Assembly: GCA_964527215.1 (NCBI GenBank)
Contig: CAZGNZ010000058.1
Location: 1-19,004, forward strand
Direction of reading: 5' to 3'
Origin: CAZGNZ01 sp964527215
Lineage (GTDB): Bacteria; Fidelibacterota; Marinisomatia; SCGC-AAA003-L08; JACNLC01
DNA: 19,004 bases
The position numbers and the translations under genes were made by a program. Shown piece by piece: positions 1 through 6,357 of the stretch. Below the pieces are notes generated by a model. The model was not told where the DNA came from and searched no databases. It worked only from the letters and a program-made list of their open reading frames with translations. The first letter of the stretch is position 1. Every line of letters starts with the position of its first letter.

Positions 1-18
1 CGGAGAGCGAGAGTTTAT

Positions 19-282
19 GTCTCAATCCCCTGTGACGGGTCATCTCCATTTGAATGATCGCGCCAGTGTGGTTCGACAATTCGGCGCAAGAATCTGTCTC
101 AATCCCCTGTGACGGGTCATCTCCATTTGAATTATACCGCCTCACATGAGGATTTGGTAATTGTTTTTGGGTCTCAATCCCCTGTGACGGGTCATCTCCA
201 TTTGAATGCGAAGTATGGCCTTACTTTTACTAATTGTTCCTATACGTCTCAATCCCCTGTGACGGGTCATCTCCATTTGAAT
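19..282 (-). CRISPR. Type III-A CRISPR array (leader-proximal end, partial)
   Basis: Four identical 37-bp repeats lie at 19-55, 96-132, 171-207 and 246-282. On the plus strand they begin GTCTCAATCCCC and end CATTTGAAT. The three spacers between them are 40, 38 and 38 bp (56-95, 133-170, 208-245). Bases 1-18 are the end of a further spacer, so the array continues off the left edge. On the minus strand the repeat ends in ATTGAGAC, which fits the usual 8-nt crRNA 5' tag (ATTGAAAC-like) of type I/III arrays. This, and the A+T-rich leader on the right, indicates transcription from right to left, in line with the cas operon. A short CCC/GGG stem (CCCGTCACAGGG) could form inside the repeat. I recognise no spacer target. 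Confidence 0.97.
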
Positions 283-526
283 AGCAGGCCTTGTAACTCT
301 AAATTTTCGTTTTATTTACAGTACGGTTTTGGCGGACCCCCCCGTGACAGTTGGGTGTTATATGTGGGCATAACACCTGATGCAATATTATATCATTAAT
401 AATACTTGACATATCTTCCTCCGCTTGATTTCCCTCCATATTTATATATCTAATAAATAATCAATGTCTTATAGAATCCAAGCAAATTAATTTAAATCGC
501 CGTCCCTTTCGTATTCGCAATCATGG
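283..526 (-). promoter_or_regulatory. CRISPR leader between cas2 and the first repeat
   Basis: This 244-bp A+T-rich stretch has no credible gene and separates the cas2 stop from the leader-proximal repeat, the usual place for the leader and for new spacer insertion. On the minus strand a TATAAT hexamer lies at 392-387; no good -35 box is seen at 16-18 bp. Just downstream of it is a perfect 8-bp inverted repeat (354-361 / 370-377). A G-run motif resembling the core of the repeat lies at 337-350. I see no terminator for the cas transcript, so read-through from the cas operon into the array is possible. Confidence 0.7.
354..377 (-). repeat. Perfect inverted repeat (hairpin) in the leader
   Basis: GGTGTTAT at 354-361 and ATAACACC at 370-377 are perfect reverse complements around an 8-nt loop. 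There is no U-tract on the array side, so it does not look like an intrinsic terminator. It would sit near the 5' end of a pre-crRNA started from the TATAAT at 392-387, or be a protein-binding dyad. Confidence 0.6.
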
Positions 527-808
527 TCAGACGATAACAATTTTCTCCGCAGTATTGTAGTTTCCCAGACCCGTAATCTGTATGCTGCCGATACAGTTTT
601 GGCAGAGCTGATAATATCGAATAGAATCTTCCGTATGGTCTGCGATTTCATCCAGCTTTTCCTTCAGAGTGATATATCGTTTATCATCCAGAAGGCACTC
701 AAAAACACTCTTTTGAACACGCATACCATGATTCAGCAGCAGCTTGACACTCCTGCGTCTGCGCTTGTTATCAGTAATATCAAAGCATATTATATAGAAT
801 CGCTTCAT
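527..808 (-). CDS. cas2: Cas2, CRISPR spacer-acquisition endoribonuclease-fold protein
   Basis: 93 aa, a normal Cas2 length. Cas2 dimers bridge two Cas1 dimers in the spacer-integration complex. The N-terminus MKRFYIICFDITDNKRRRR gives the ferredoxin-like first strand with the conserved Asp10, followed by the basic segment. 'VQKSVFECLL' and 'YYQLCQNC' match the later conserved strands of the family. The ATG at 808-806 overlaps the cas1 stop by four bases (ATGA), showing translational coupling. It is the last gene of the operon; the leader and array follow directly. The family assignment is firm; as in other Cas2 proteins the role in acquisition is structural and may not need nuclease activity. 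Confidence 0.96.
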   Translation of the reverse strand: MKRFYIICFDITDNKRRRRSVKLLLNHGMRVQKSVFECLLDDKRYITLKEKLDEIADHTEDSIRYYQLCQNCIGSIQITGLGNYNTAEKIVIV

Positions 809-1854
809 AACGGCTGGCCAAACTCCCAGTTAAAGGAATGGTAGGTTTCTGTACCTTCAAACACTCGAGACAATCTCTGCGCCTGCATTGCAAGTATGTC
901 TTTCAGTCTGTAACGACCATGCAGTCCTTCACAGAAATACTTTTGATCCATCATACTTGAAAACGACAGTACAAATTTACGCATTCCCGGACGGGTCAGC
1001 ATCACCGGAAGCACGTTGGACAGCTCAGGATCATTTGATTCATTGTCCGGCTGATTGTATGTAAAATGTTCTTTCCTCATCTCTTTCCGGTTGACACATC
1101 GTATAATCCAGGCATCCACCAAAGGTCGAAATTCCTCCATTAAATCCAATGCCAGTGACTCCCGTCCGTATTCTATCCCGTGCAGTGCACCGTAGTAGGG
1201 ATCCAAACCGGTGACATAGAGTGCGGTTTGAACCTGATTCATCAGAAATGTATATCCCAGGCTGAGCATTGCATTGACTTCATCCCTGGGCGGCCGCCGG
1301 TTTCTTCCATTAAATGAAAAATTATCATTGGTCAGGAATTGATCAAAAACACCGAAATACAATTTTGCTGCTGCACCTTCATACCCCCGCAGTTCATCCA
1401 GGCTGGGATAGGGGGCCGTCAGTTTTTCCCTTAATGCTCTGCATTGTGTGATAGCTGCAACAAGGTTATCATTTCGCTGACGTTTATTGCGCCGACGCAT
1501 TAAATAAACCGTATTTGAAATTTTTCCGGATACGCAGGCCGAAGCCAGAGTTTTTGTATCATCTGCAGATTTTAAATAATCATACTGCTGAATTCGCCGC
1601 TGTATGTTTTTCCCGAACTCACCCACAAGACGGCCTTTGTATTTGCCATAATAAGAAAGAAAAACGGTGTCAATCCTGTTCTTCAGCAGATAGGTTACTA
1701 CAGGGGCAGTGAGTGAAATATTCCCCAAAAGCAGAATCTGTTCAACATCCATGGCATGAAACCATCGGATCACTGAGCGGCCCTTTTTTATCAAGATCCG
1801 TTCCCCGCTGAGTGTCAAGGAAGCCCCCTGATCGGTAATGAAAACCAGGGACAT
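805..1854 (-). CDS. cas1: Cas1, CRISPR spacer integrase
   Basis: 349 aa. Cas1 is the metal-dependent integrase that inserts protospacers at the leader-repeat junction. The N-terminal beta domain starts at MSLVFITDQGASLTL. The catalytic helical domain shows Glu159 (ELRGYEGAAAKLYF), His225 in 'GLDPYYGALHGIEYGR' and the acidic 'LALDLMEEFRP' (Asp237/Glu240), which are the usual active-site positions. 'RRNKRQRND' is the basic family motif before the Glu helix. The ATG at 1854-1852 directly follows the TAG of the upstream PrimPol frame, in the same reading frame and with no Shine-Dalgarno sequence, so it probably depends on coupling. It is not fused to a reverse transcriptase or Cas6 as in some type III systems. 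The C-terminal end overlaps cas2 by four bases. Confidence 0.96.
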   Translation of the reverse strand: MSLVFITDQGASLTLSGERILIKKGRSVIRWFHAMDVEQILLLGNISLTAPVVTYLLKNRIDTVFLSYYGKYKGRLVGEFGKNIQRRIQQYDYLKSADDTKTLASACVSGKISNTVYLMRRRNKRQRNDNLVAAITQCRALREKLTAPYPSLDELRGYEGAAAKLYFGVFDQFLTNDNFSFNGRNRRPPRDEVNAMLSLGYTFLMNQVQTALYVTGLDPYYGALHGIEYGRESLALDLMEEFRPLVDAWIIRCVNRKEMRKEHFTYNQPDNESNDPELSNVLPVMLTRPGMRKFVLSFSSMMDQKYFCEGLHGRYRLKDILAMQAQRLSRVFEGTETYHSFNWEFGQPL

Positions 1855-2973
1855 CTACAACTTTAGTGAAAACGAATATCGGTCACCGTCTTTATGTATC
1901 ATGAAAATCCCGAAAGAAGTGGATATTTCTGAAATCCCAGCCTCATCAAGATAACGGAAAAGATCCTTTTCCTTCTGATCAATTTGTTTTTTCAAATCAT
2001 TTAATTCCTGTTTTTGGGTGAGGTAGCTTTCAATAAAATGCTTCATTTTCCACTGGTCGGCATCTGATTTCAAGTTTGATGTGTCCAGTTCCTTCAGATG
2101 AAGCATCGGATTTGGGTATGTATTCAGCGGCTCTCTAAAACGGCAATTGCACAATTCCGGATTGATTGAGCTTCGCAGCCGGGATCGGATTTTTGGACAA
2201 CTGATGGGATTACCTTTCAGCGGACTTTTTAGATAGTCGTCCGGGGATATATTGTGCGCCATTTGAAGCAGTTCATTCACTACTGCGGCACCGTCCTCCA
2301 AATGTCCCAGTGTGTGGGTCAGCACCAGTCTCTCCTGATTGCTGAGTTCATGCCGGGTTTCCAGTTTATTCTTTATCAAATTCAGCGGATGACATCGGGA
2401 AATCATCCACTGAAACTGCGTATGACGTTCCAGATCAAGGGTTTCTGCGGCACTTCTGCTTTCGGAAACAGAATGGATATGGAGTTCATCTATTATTTTC
2501 GAATTGGAATGTGATGGCTCAGCCGTTACACTGATCTCTTTTATCGGCATCTTTTTGAGCAGCTTAACCGCGGAATATAGCTGTTCCGCCGTATTAAGCG
2601 GCGGAGACTGCAGGATGTTTTCCGGCTGTAGTATCTTCAGTGTATAATCAGTAAATGCGGAACGATTTCCGGATTTCAGATGCAGACCCAGCGGCAGTTT
2701 GATCAGGTTGCCCGGATGTTCATGGGTGACCCTGGCTTGTTTCGGAAATACTTCGATACTGATATCGGTATTATTCAGATCCGCTTGCTGTGCAATCAGC
2801 TGTCCCAGAATTTTCCCCGTACCGGCAGAAATTTCTTCATTGGCAAATATCCATAAATGATATCCTTTATACCCGCTGTTTTCAAAACAGTGGTTTAATT
2901 CCAGATCATTGAGAAGATGAGCCAGGTTCGAACATATGTTTACCAGTTGGAATTGTATTTTGTCTCGATACAC
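1855..2973 (-). CDS. C-terminal part of split CRISPR-associated primase-polymerase (AEP motifs II-III, PriL-like Cys domain)
   Basis: 372 aa read from a GTG (2973-2971) that directly follows the TAA of the upstream frame, in the same frame. It contains archaeo-eukaryotic primase (AEP) motif II, SGYKGYH (residues 33-39, catalytic His39), then 'IEVFPKQ' (Glu74) and 'GNLIKLPLGLH' (88-97), a typical nucleotide-binding segment of primase-polymerases. Cys194, Cys259, Cys275 and Cys277 (last three in CPKIR...CNC) could bind an Fe-S cluster or zinc, as in PriL-like domains. A coiled coil is likely around 315-345. Motif I (DxD) is missing here and lies at the end of the upstream frame, so this is the second part of one enzyme. 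CRISPR-associated primase-polymerases (CAPPs) are known beside cas1-cas2 in type III loci. No Shine-Dalgarno precedes the GTG. It may be made by reinitiation or readthrough, or not at all. Confidence 0.8.
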   Translation of the reverse strand: MYRDKIQFQLVNICSNLAHLLNDLELNHCFENSGYKGYHLWIFANEEISAGTGKILGQLIAQQADLNNTDISIEVFPKQARVTHEHPGNLIKLPLGLHLKSGNRSAFTDYTLKILQPENILQSPPLNTAEQLYSAVKLLKKMPIKEISVTAEPSHSNSKIIDELHIHSVSESRSAAETLDLERHTQFQWMISRCHPLNLIKNKLETRHELSNQERLVLTHTLGHLEDGAAVVNELLQMAHNISPDDYLKSPLKGNPISCPKIRSRLRSSINPELCNCRFREPLNTYPNPMLHLKELDTSNLKSDADQWKMKHFIESYLTQKQELNDLKKQIDQKEKDLFRYLDEAGISEISTSFGIFMIHKDGDRYSFSLKL

Positions 2974-3711
2974 TTAATCAGAAAAATACTGCTTCAGGGC
3001 ATATTTCCGTATATCCAGATCCAGTGCAATGCAGCGAACCTGATTATCCAGATTCACCGGGTAAAATCCTGCAGTAAAATTACCGGCAAGATGATTCCGT
3101 ATCACATTCACAGTCAGCGGTTCATGAACCGGAACGTATCCGGTACGGTCGTCTTTGCTTTTCCACTGCCTGGCATACATGTCTTCTCTGCCGCCGAACA
3201 GATTCAGGAAATCGGCTGGATTTATCTCAGCATTTGATCCGGCATCATCAGTTGAGTCAGGCTTCGAAGGAATACACCGCTGCTTCAGAATTCGAAAGTC
3301 TTTATCAGTCAAATGCTTCTCGGACTGCTGAATCAGACTTTCACACTGCTCGGGTTTTTGGGATTCGAGAAAATGGGTGGCAAGGTTGAGATAATGAGAC
3401 AGTTTATCAGGTTCCAGGGTAATGAGACGGCGAATCGCTTTTTCGAAATTATCAAATCTACCCAAGTCGTAAAACATTTCAGATGCCTGAATCATCACCG
3501 GAATGTTTTCAGGTTCAATTCGGAGTAAATAGTTGCAGGTTTTCAGGGCTTTGCCCGTATTTCCAATTTCACGATATTGGCGGAGACACTGCTTTAGAAT
3601 TACGGGATTGGATTCGTTTTCAGTAAACAGCCTGTCAACATCAGATTCGGTCTGTGAGTGGTGATCCCACGGGAATTCTTGATCCTGGTCCGATGGAGAT
3701 TCAGCCTTCAT
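2974..3711 (-). CDS. N-terminal part of split CRISPR-associated primase-polymerase (TPR + AEP motif I)
   Basis: 245 aa from the ATG at 3711; another ATG at 3747 would add 12 residues but overlap the upstream gene by 47 bp, and neither has a strong ribosome site. Residues about 30-150 are TPR-like helices (VILKQCLRQYREIGNTGKAL, NIPVMIQASEMFYDLGRFDN, LNLATHFLESQKPEQCE). Then comes 'FLNLFGGREDMYARQW' and the start of an AEP primase domain: 'AGFYPVNLDNQVRCIALDLDI' carries the metal-binding motif I (Asp231-Leu-Asp233). Twelve residues later the frame ends at TAA (2976-2974), before motif II, which sits in the next frame. The protein alone cannot be a complete polymerase. TPR-AEP proteins of this layout are the CAPP family implicated in CRISPR adaptation. 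The gene is either a recent nonsense mutant, a read-through or two-subunit arrangement, or a sequence error. Confidence 0.8.
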   Translation of the reverse strand: MKAESPSDQDQEFPWDHHSQTESDVDRLFTENESNPVILKQCLRQYREIGNTGKALKTCNYLLRIEPENIPVMIQASEMFYDLGRFDNFEKAIRRLITLEPDKLSHYLNLATHFLESQKPEQCESLIQQSEKHLTDKDFRILKQRCIPSKPDSTDDAGSNAEINPADFLNLFGGREDMYARQWKSKDDRTGYVPVHEPLTVNVIRNHLAGNFTAGFYPVNLDNQVRCIALDLDIRKYALKQYFSD

Positions 3712-4885
3712 TACTCTTAATTCCAATGAAGCCACGCAGGGTTTCATCTATAGCATCAGGCGCAATTTTATCAGGACCAAAAATTCTGATACTCATCAAA
3801 TTTGCTCTTTTCATATGGTCCTCATATCCCTGATGATTAAGCAATTCATGATCAAATGTAAATATTGAGCTGTTCACTTGTAAACCAAATTCTTTTCTTA
3901 AAGAATCGGCTTTATAAAGCGTTTCATCAACGAAGTATTGCATTCGATTGCCGACCATCCGTTTAAGTGATGTTTTTACTTCAATGATATACAATTTGTT
4001 TTCATGTGTGAAAACAGTATCCAACTCGTTCATGGTTTCTTCTTTTTTAATATGGATACCTAACGAAATTTCTTGTGGATCTGGTTTAAGAAGTTCATTA
4101 ACATGATGAAATACATATTCTTCCAGCCATGCATAATTAAGATACTTCATGGTGTATTTTGTAATCATCCCATCTATACAAAGTTCATTTAAGACCTTTT
4201 CCAGATATTCCAGTTCAAACCCTGAATCTCTTTCTCCCCACCATTCTGCCAACTGGTTTGGACTGAAACTTTTTTTCCCGATTTTACCTCCGGCAGCTCT
4301 GAGGAAATTCTGGAGTTCCCGATACCTCTTCCAGTCAGCCGGTTTCTTCCTTGCATTCGCGAGAAACCGGTACATTCGTATAGCCTGTTCTTTGGTGAAT
4401 TGGGGTGTATCATTCTTAATGATATTAATACCGCTTGCGGTGAAATATGTGTTCAGGTTAAATCTGAACCTAAGTGGAAACTCTCTCGTTTTGACCATCG
4501 GGAAAAGCAGTTTTACCGTATTTGTGCCGATCGGAATGTATCTAATTTCGGATCGTCGCTCCCTAAAGTATTCATACACTCCAAGAATCATCATTTTTGT
4601 ACCGCAAGTGATATTCACGATGAATTCATCTTTATCCTGAAATTTCAATTCAGAAATTTGCTCCAGTTTCCTGACCGTATCCAGAACTGAGTTTTCATCC
4701 ACAATGATTGATTCATTTCTGTCTGCCGTCTGAGGACAGGCGGCCAAGGTATTTTCCAGTAAACCTTTATCAATCATTTTTTTTGTTGTGATGAACAAGT
4801 ATTTATCCATTTGATCCATTTCATGAATAAAAAGAACGTTTGGGATGGTCTGGTCACTGACCAGTGAAACAAGAATTTTACTCAT
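3701..4885 (-). CDS. can2: Card1/Can2-type CARF nuclease, cyclic-oligoadenylate-activated effector
   Basis: 394 aa, close to the known Card1/Can2 proteins. Start MSKILVSLVS is chosen because AGGAGGT lies 7 bp upstream; the frame is open further upstream but without support. The N-terminal CARF domain carries 'NITCGTKMM' (91-99), the usual NiTGGTK-like ligand loop. A linker winged-helix-like region follows (about 165-250). The C-terminal PD-(D/E)xK nuclease (DUF1887-like) shows WLEEYV (253-258), 'MNELD' (Asp289) and 'IIEVKTS' (Glu302, Lys304). In the family, cA4 made by Cas10 opens the nuclease to cut DNA and/or RNA. It takes the place of Csm6 in this locus. The start overlaps the csx20 stop by 8 bp; the end overlaps the TPR-primase frame. 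Confidence 0.88.
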   Translation of the reverse strand: MSKILVSLVSDQTIPNVLFIHEMDQMDKYLFITTKKMIDKGLLENTLAACPQTADRNESIIVDENSVLDTVRKLEQISELKFQDKDEFIVNITCGTKMMILGVYEYFRERRSEIRYIPIGTNTVKLLFPMVKTREFPLRFRFNLNTYFTASGINIIKNDTPQFTKEQAIRMYRFLANARKKPADWKRYRELQNFLRAAGGKIGKKSFSPNQLAEWWGERDSGFELEYLEKVLNELCIDGMITKYTMKYLNYAWLEEYVFHHVNELLKPDPQEISLGIHIKKEETMNELDTVFTHENKLYIIEVKTSLKRMVGNRMQYFVDETLYKADSLRKEFGLQVNSSIFTFDHELLNHQGYEDHMKRANLMSIRIFGPDKIAPDAIDETLRGFIGIKSNEG

Positions 4886-5267
4886 CGGGGTACCTCCTGA
4901 AATTTTGATGTCTGAAAAACTTTTGAACGATTTTTTCTCCGTCGATGATTTTTTCATCTGCCAATCGGTGGGTTGTAGCATATACGGGAACGCGGCCTGT
5001 TCGAATACAGTGGCGAACCATGGCATATGAAACACCATAATCTCCCTGTACAAGAACCAGATCACCGGGTTCGGTGCTGGTGTCCGTAAAATTCTGAAAA
5101 AGATTTATAACGCCGGGATCCAACTCGCCTTCAGGAGAGATGTTGGACCATTTCGCCTGAATCGGTTCCGGTAAATAGATGAATTCGCTTATTTGAAATC
5201 GTTTTTCAGCTTCTGTCTGCTGGGCAGCCGTCAGCTGGTGAGAAAACAACAGCAGCATCTTCTTCAT
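4878..5267 (-). CDS. csx20: Csx20, CRISPR-associated protein, probable ring nuclease
   Basis: 129 aa. The opening MKKMLLLFSHQLTAAQQTEA, then 'IYLPEPIQAKWSNISPEGEL' and 'GDLVLVQGDYGVSYAMVRHC' fit Csx20, a small CARF-like family of type III loci. Csx20 is proposed to be a ring nuclease that degrades the cyclic oligoadenylate messenger, and recent work supports this; I assign it from remembered motif style, not a search. GGGAG precedes the ATG by 6 bp. It follows csm5 by 40 bp and overlaps the Card1/Can2 start by 8 bp, so the presumed off-switch and the nuclease it would control are translationally coupled. 'GDYGVSYAM' is the likely ligand-loop region. Confidence 0.78.
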   Translation of the reverse strand: MKKMLLLFSHQLTAAQQTEAEKRFQISEFIYLPEPIQAKWSNISPEGELDPGVINLFQNFTDTSTEPGDLVLVQGDYGVSYAMVRHCIRTGRVPVYATTHRLADEKIIDGEKIVQKFFRHQNFRRYPDE

Positions 5268-5307
5268 GGCATTCTCCCGTAATATGATGATTACGCGTGT
5301 TATCGAA

Positions 5308-6357
5308 TTAATTCAGCCGTTCAAGACTGCAAATGCACCATCCAGGCGGATATCCTTCAAACAGATTGCGGGTACCGGGTGTTTTTCTGACAGACTGATA
5401 CATCTTGAAGTGCCTGCCGGTGCCTTTGCCGATACGGATTGCCATCTGATTATCAGGAATGTCAGTAATCTGATTTTTTATTTCCTGCCAGATAGGTTCT
5501 TGGCCCATATCAGAGAAAAATCCCAGATCGCTGTCATGACCTGATTTGCTGTAATTATTTACCGCGCTGATAACATCAGTCATATTCATTCCGATTTTAC
5601 TGAAAAAACCGGGACTCACTGTCATACTACCAATAATGCAGGATGAACCAGATGGTTTTAGTACTTCATGCCAGGAGGGAATTCCGCCCGCTTTATTATG
5701 TCCGCGGCGATTGTGATGTGTTTGACGTGACTGTGTTCGCGGCTGCGGTTTGCTGTTAACCATTTTCATGACATCCAGGAAATCCGATTCAAATGGCAGG
5801 TCCGATATTTTCAAATATTTGAATGGGTCATTCCCGACAATGTTGTTTGTCACTCCCAATATTTTAGACTGTATTTGACCGTCATTCGCATTTTTTCCAG
5901 GTTTTTTTGGAAGGGGGATGTTCTTCGTTACACATAATGCATTCAGAATTGCTGTACGCATTGCACCTTTGACGGAACTGCCGGGGATATACGGCTGCGC
6001 CTGCCATTGACCTCGAATAAACGGGTGCAGCAAATTCTGATTTTCAGGTTTGTATATCTGCTGCTGATATTGCTGATCATATTCTTTGTTGACCGGGAAT
6101 CGTGATATCCAGGTTTCCTTAATATCGGGATTAAAATGCTGGTAGAAATACTTCGTGATCCGGTTCATGTTTCGGCTGTCCACAATTCCAGGGAATTCCT
6201 TCGGATATTTCTGAAGCAGGTATCGGACTATTTCAATCGGATTCAAGTGGTACAGGATGCCGTAAAGGACAATGTAGTCTGTCGGGTACAGCGTGTCCCC
6301 GGTACCGATATGGACCGGAGTGATGCTTTCAAGTTTCAGACGATATCTTTCATCCAT
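5308..6357 (-). CDS. csm5: Csm5, type III-A RAMP (Cas7-like) protein
   Basis: 349 aa. Csm5 caps the 3' end of the crRNA-bound Csm filament and assists crRNA maturation. The N-terminus 'YRLKLESITPVHIGTGDTL' and 'QPYIPGSSVKGAMRTAILNAL' (about 125-145) are the RAMP fold signatures, and a glycine-rich stretch 'IRIGKGTGRHFKMY' lies near the C-terminus. A basic segment around 207-225 (QPRTQSRQTHHNRRGHNKAG) is probably a flexible loop. AAGGAAG precedes the ATG. It overlaps csm4 by 8 bp. No truncation is seen. Confidence 0.93.
   Translation of the reverse strand: MDERYRLKLESITPVHIGTGDTLYPTDYIVLYGILYHLNPIEIVRYLLQKYPKEFPGIVDSRNMNRITKYFYQHFNPDIKETWISRFPVNKEYDQQYQQQIYKPENQNLLHPFIRGQWQAQPYIPGSSVKGAMRTAILNALCVTKNIPLPKKPGKNANDGQIQSKILGVTNNIVGNDPFKYLKISDLPFESDFLDVMKMVNSKPQPRTQSRQTHHNRRGHNKAGGIPSWHEVLKPSGSSCIIGSMTVSPGFFSKIGMNMTDVISAVNNYSKSGHDSDLGFFSDMGQEPIWQEIKNQITDIPDNQMAIRIGKGTGRHFKMYQSVRKTPGTRNLFEGYPPGWCICSLERLN

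Noticed and set aside
109..399. Plus-strand frame of 96 codons with repeated SQSPVTGHLHLN
   Set aside because: It is the CRISPR array read as protein; the repetition comes from the 37-bp repeats.
4149..4640. Plus-strand frame of 163 codons opposite the CARF nuclease
   Set aside because: Antisense shadow of a well-supported gene; no ribosome site or recognisable domain.
4886..5065. 60-residue N-terminal extension of the CARF nuclease
   Set aside because: It overlaps csx20 in another frame, and the strong AGGAGGT sits directly before MSKIL at 4885.
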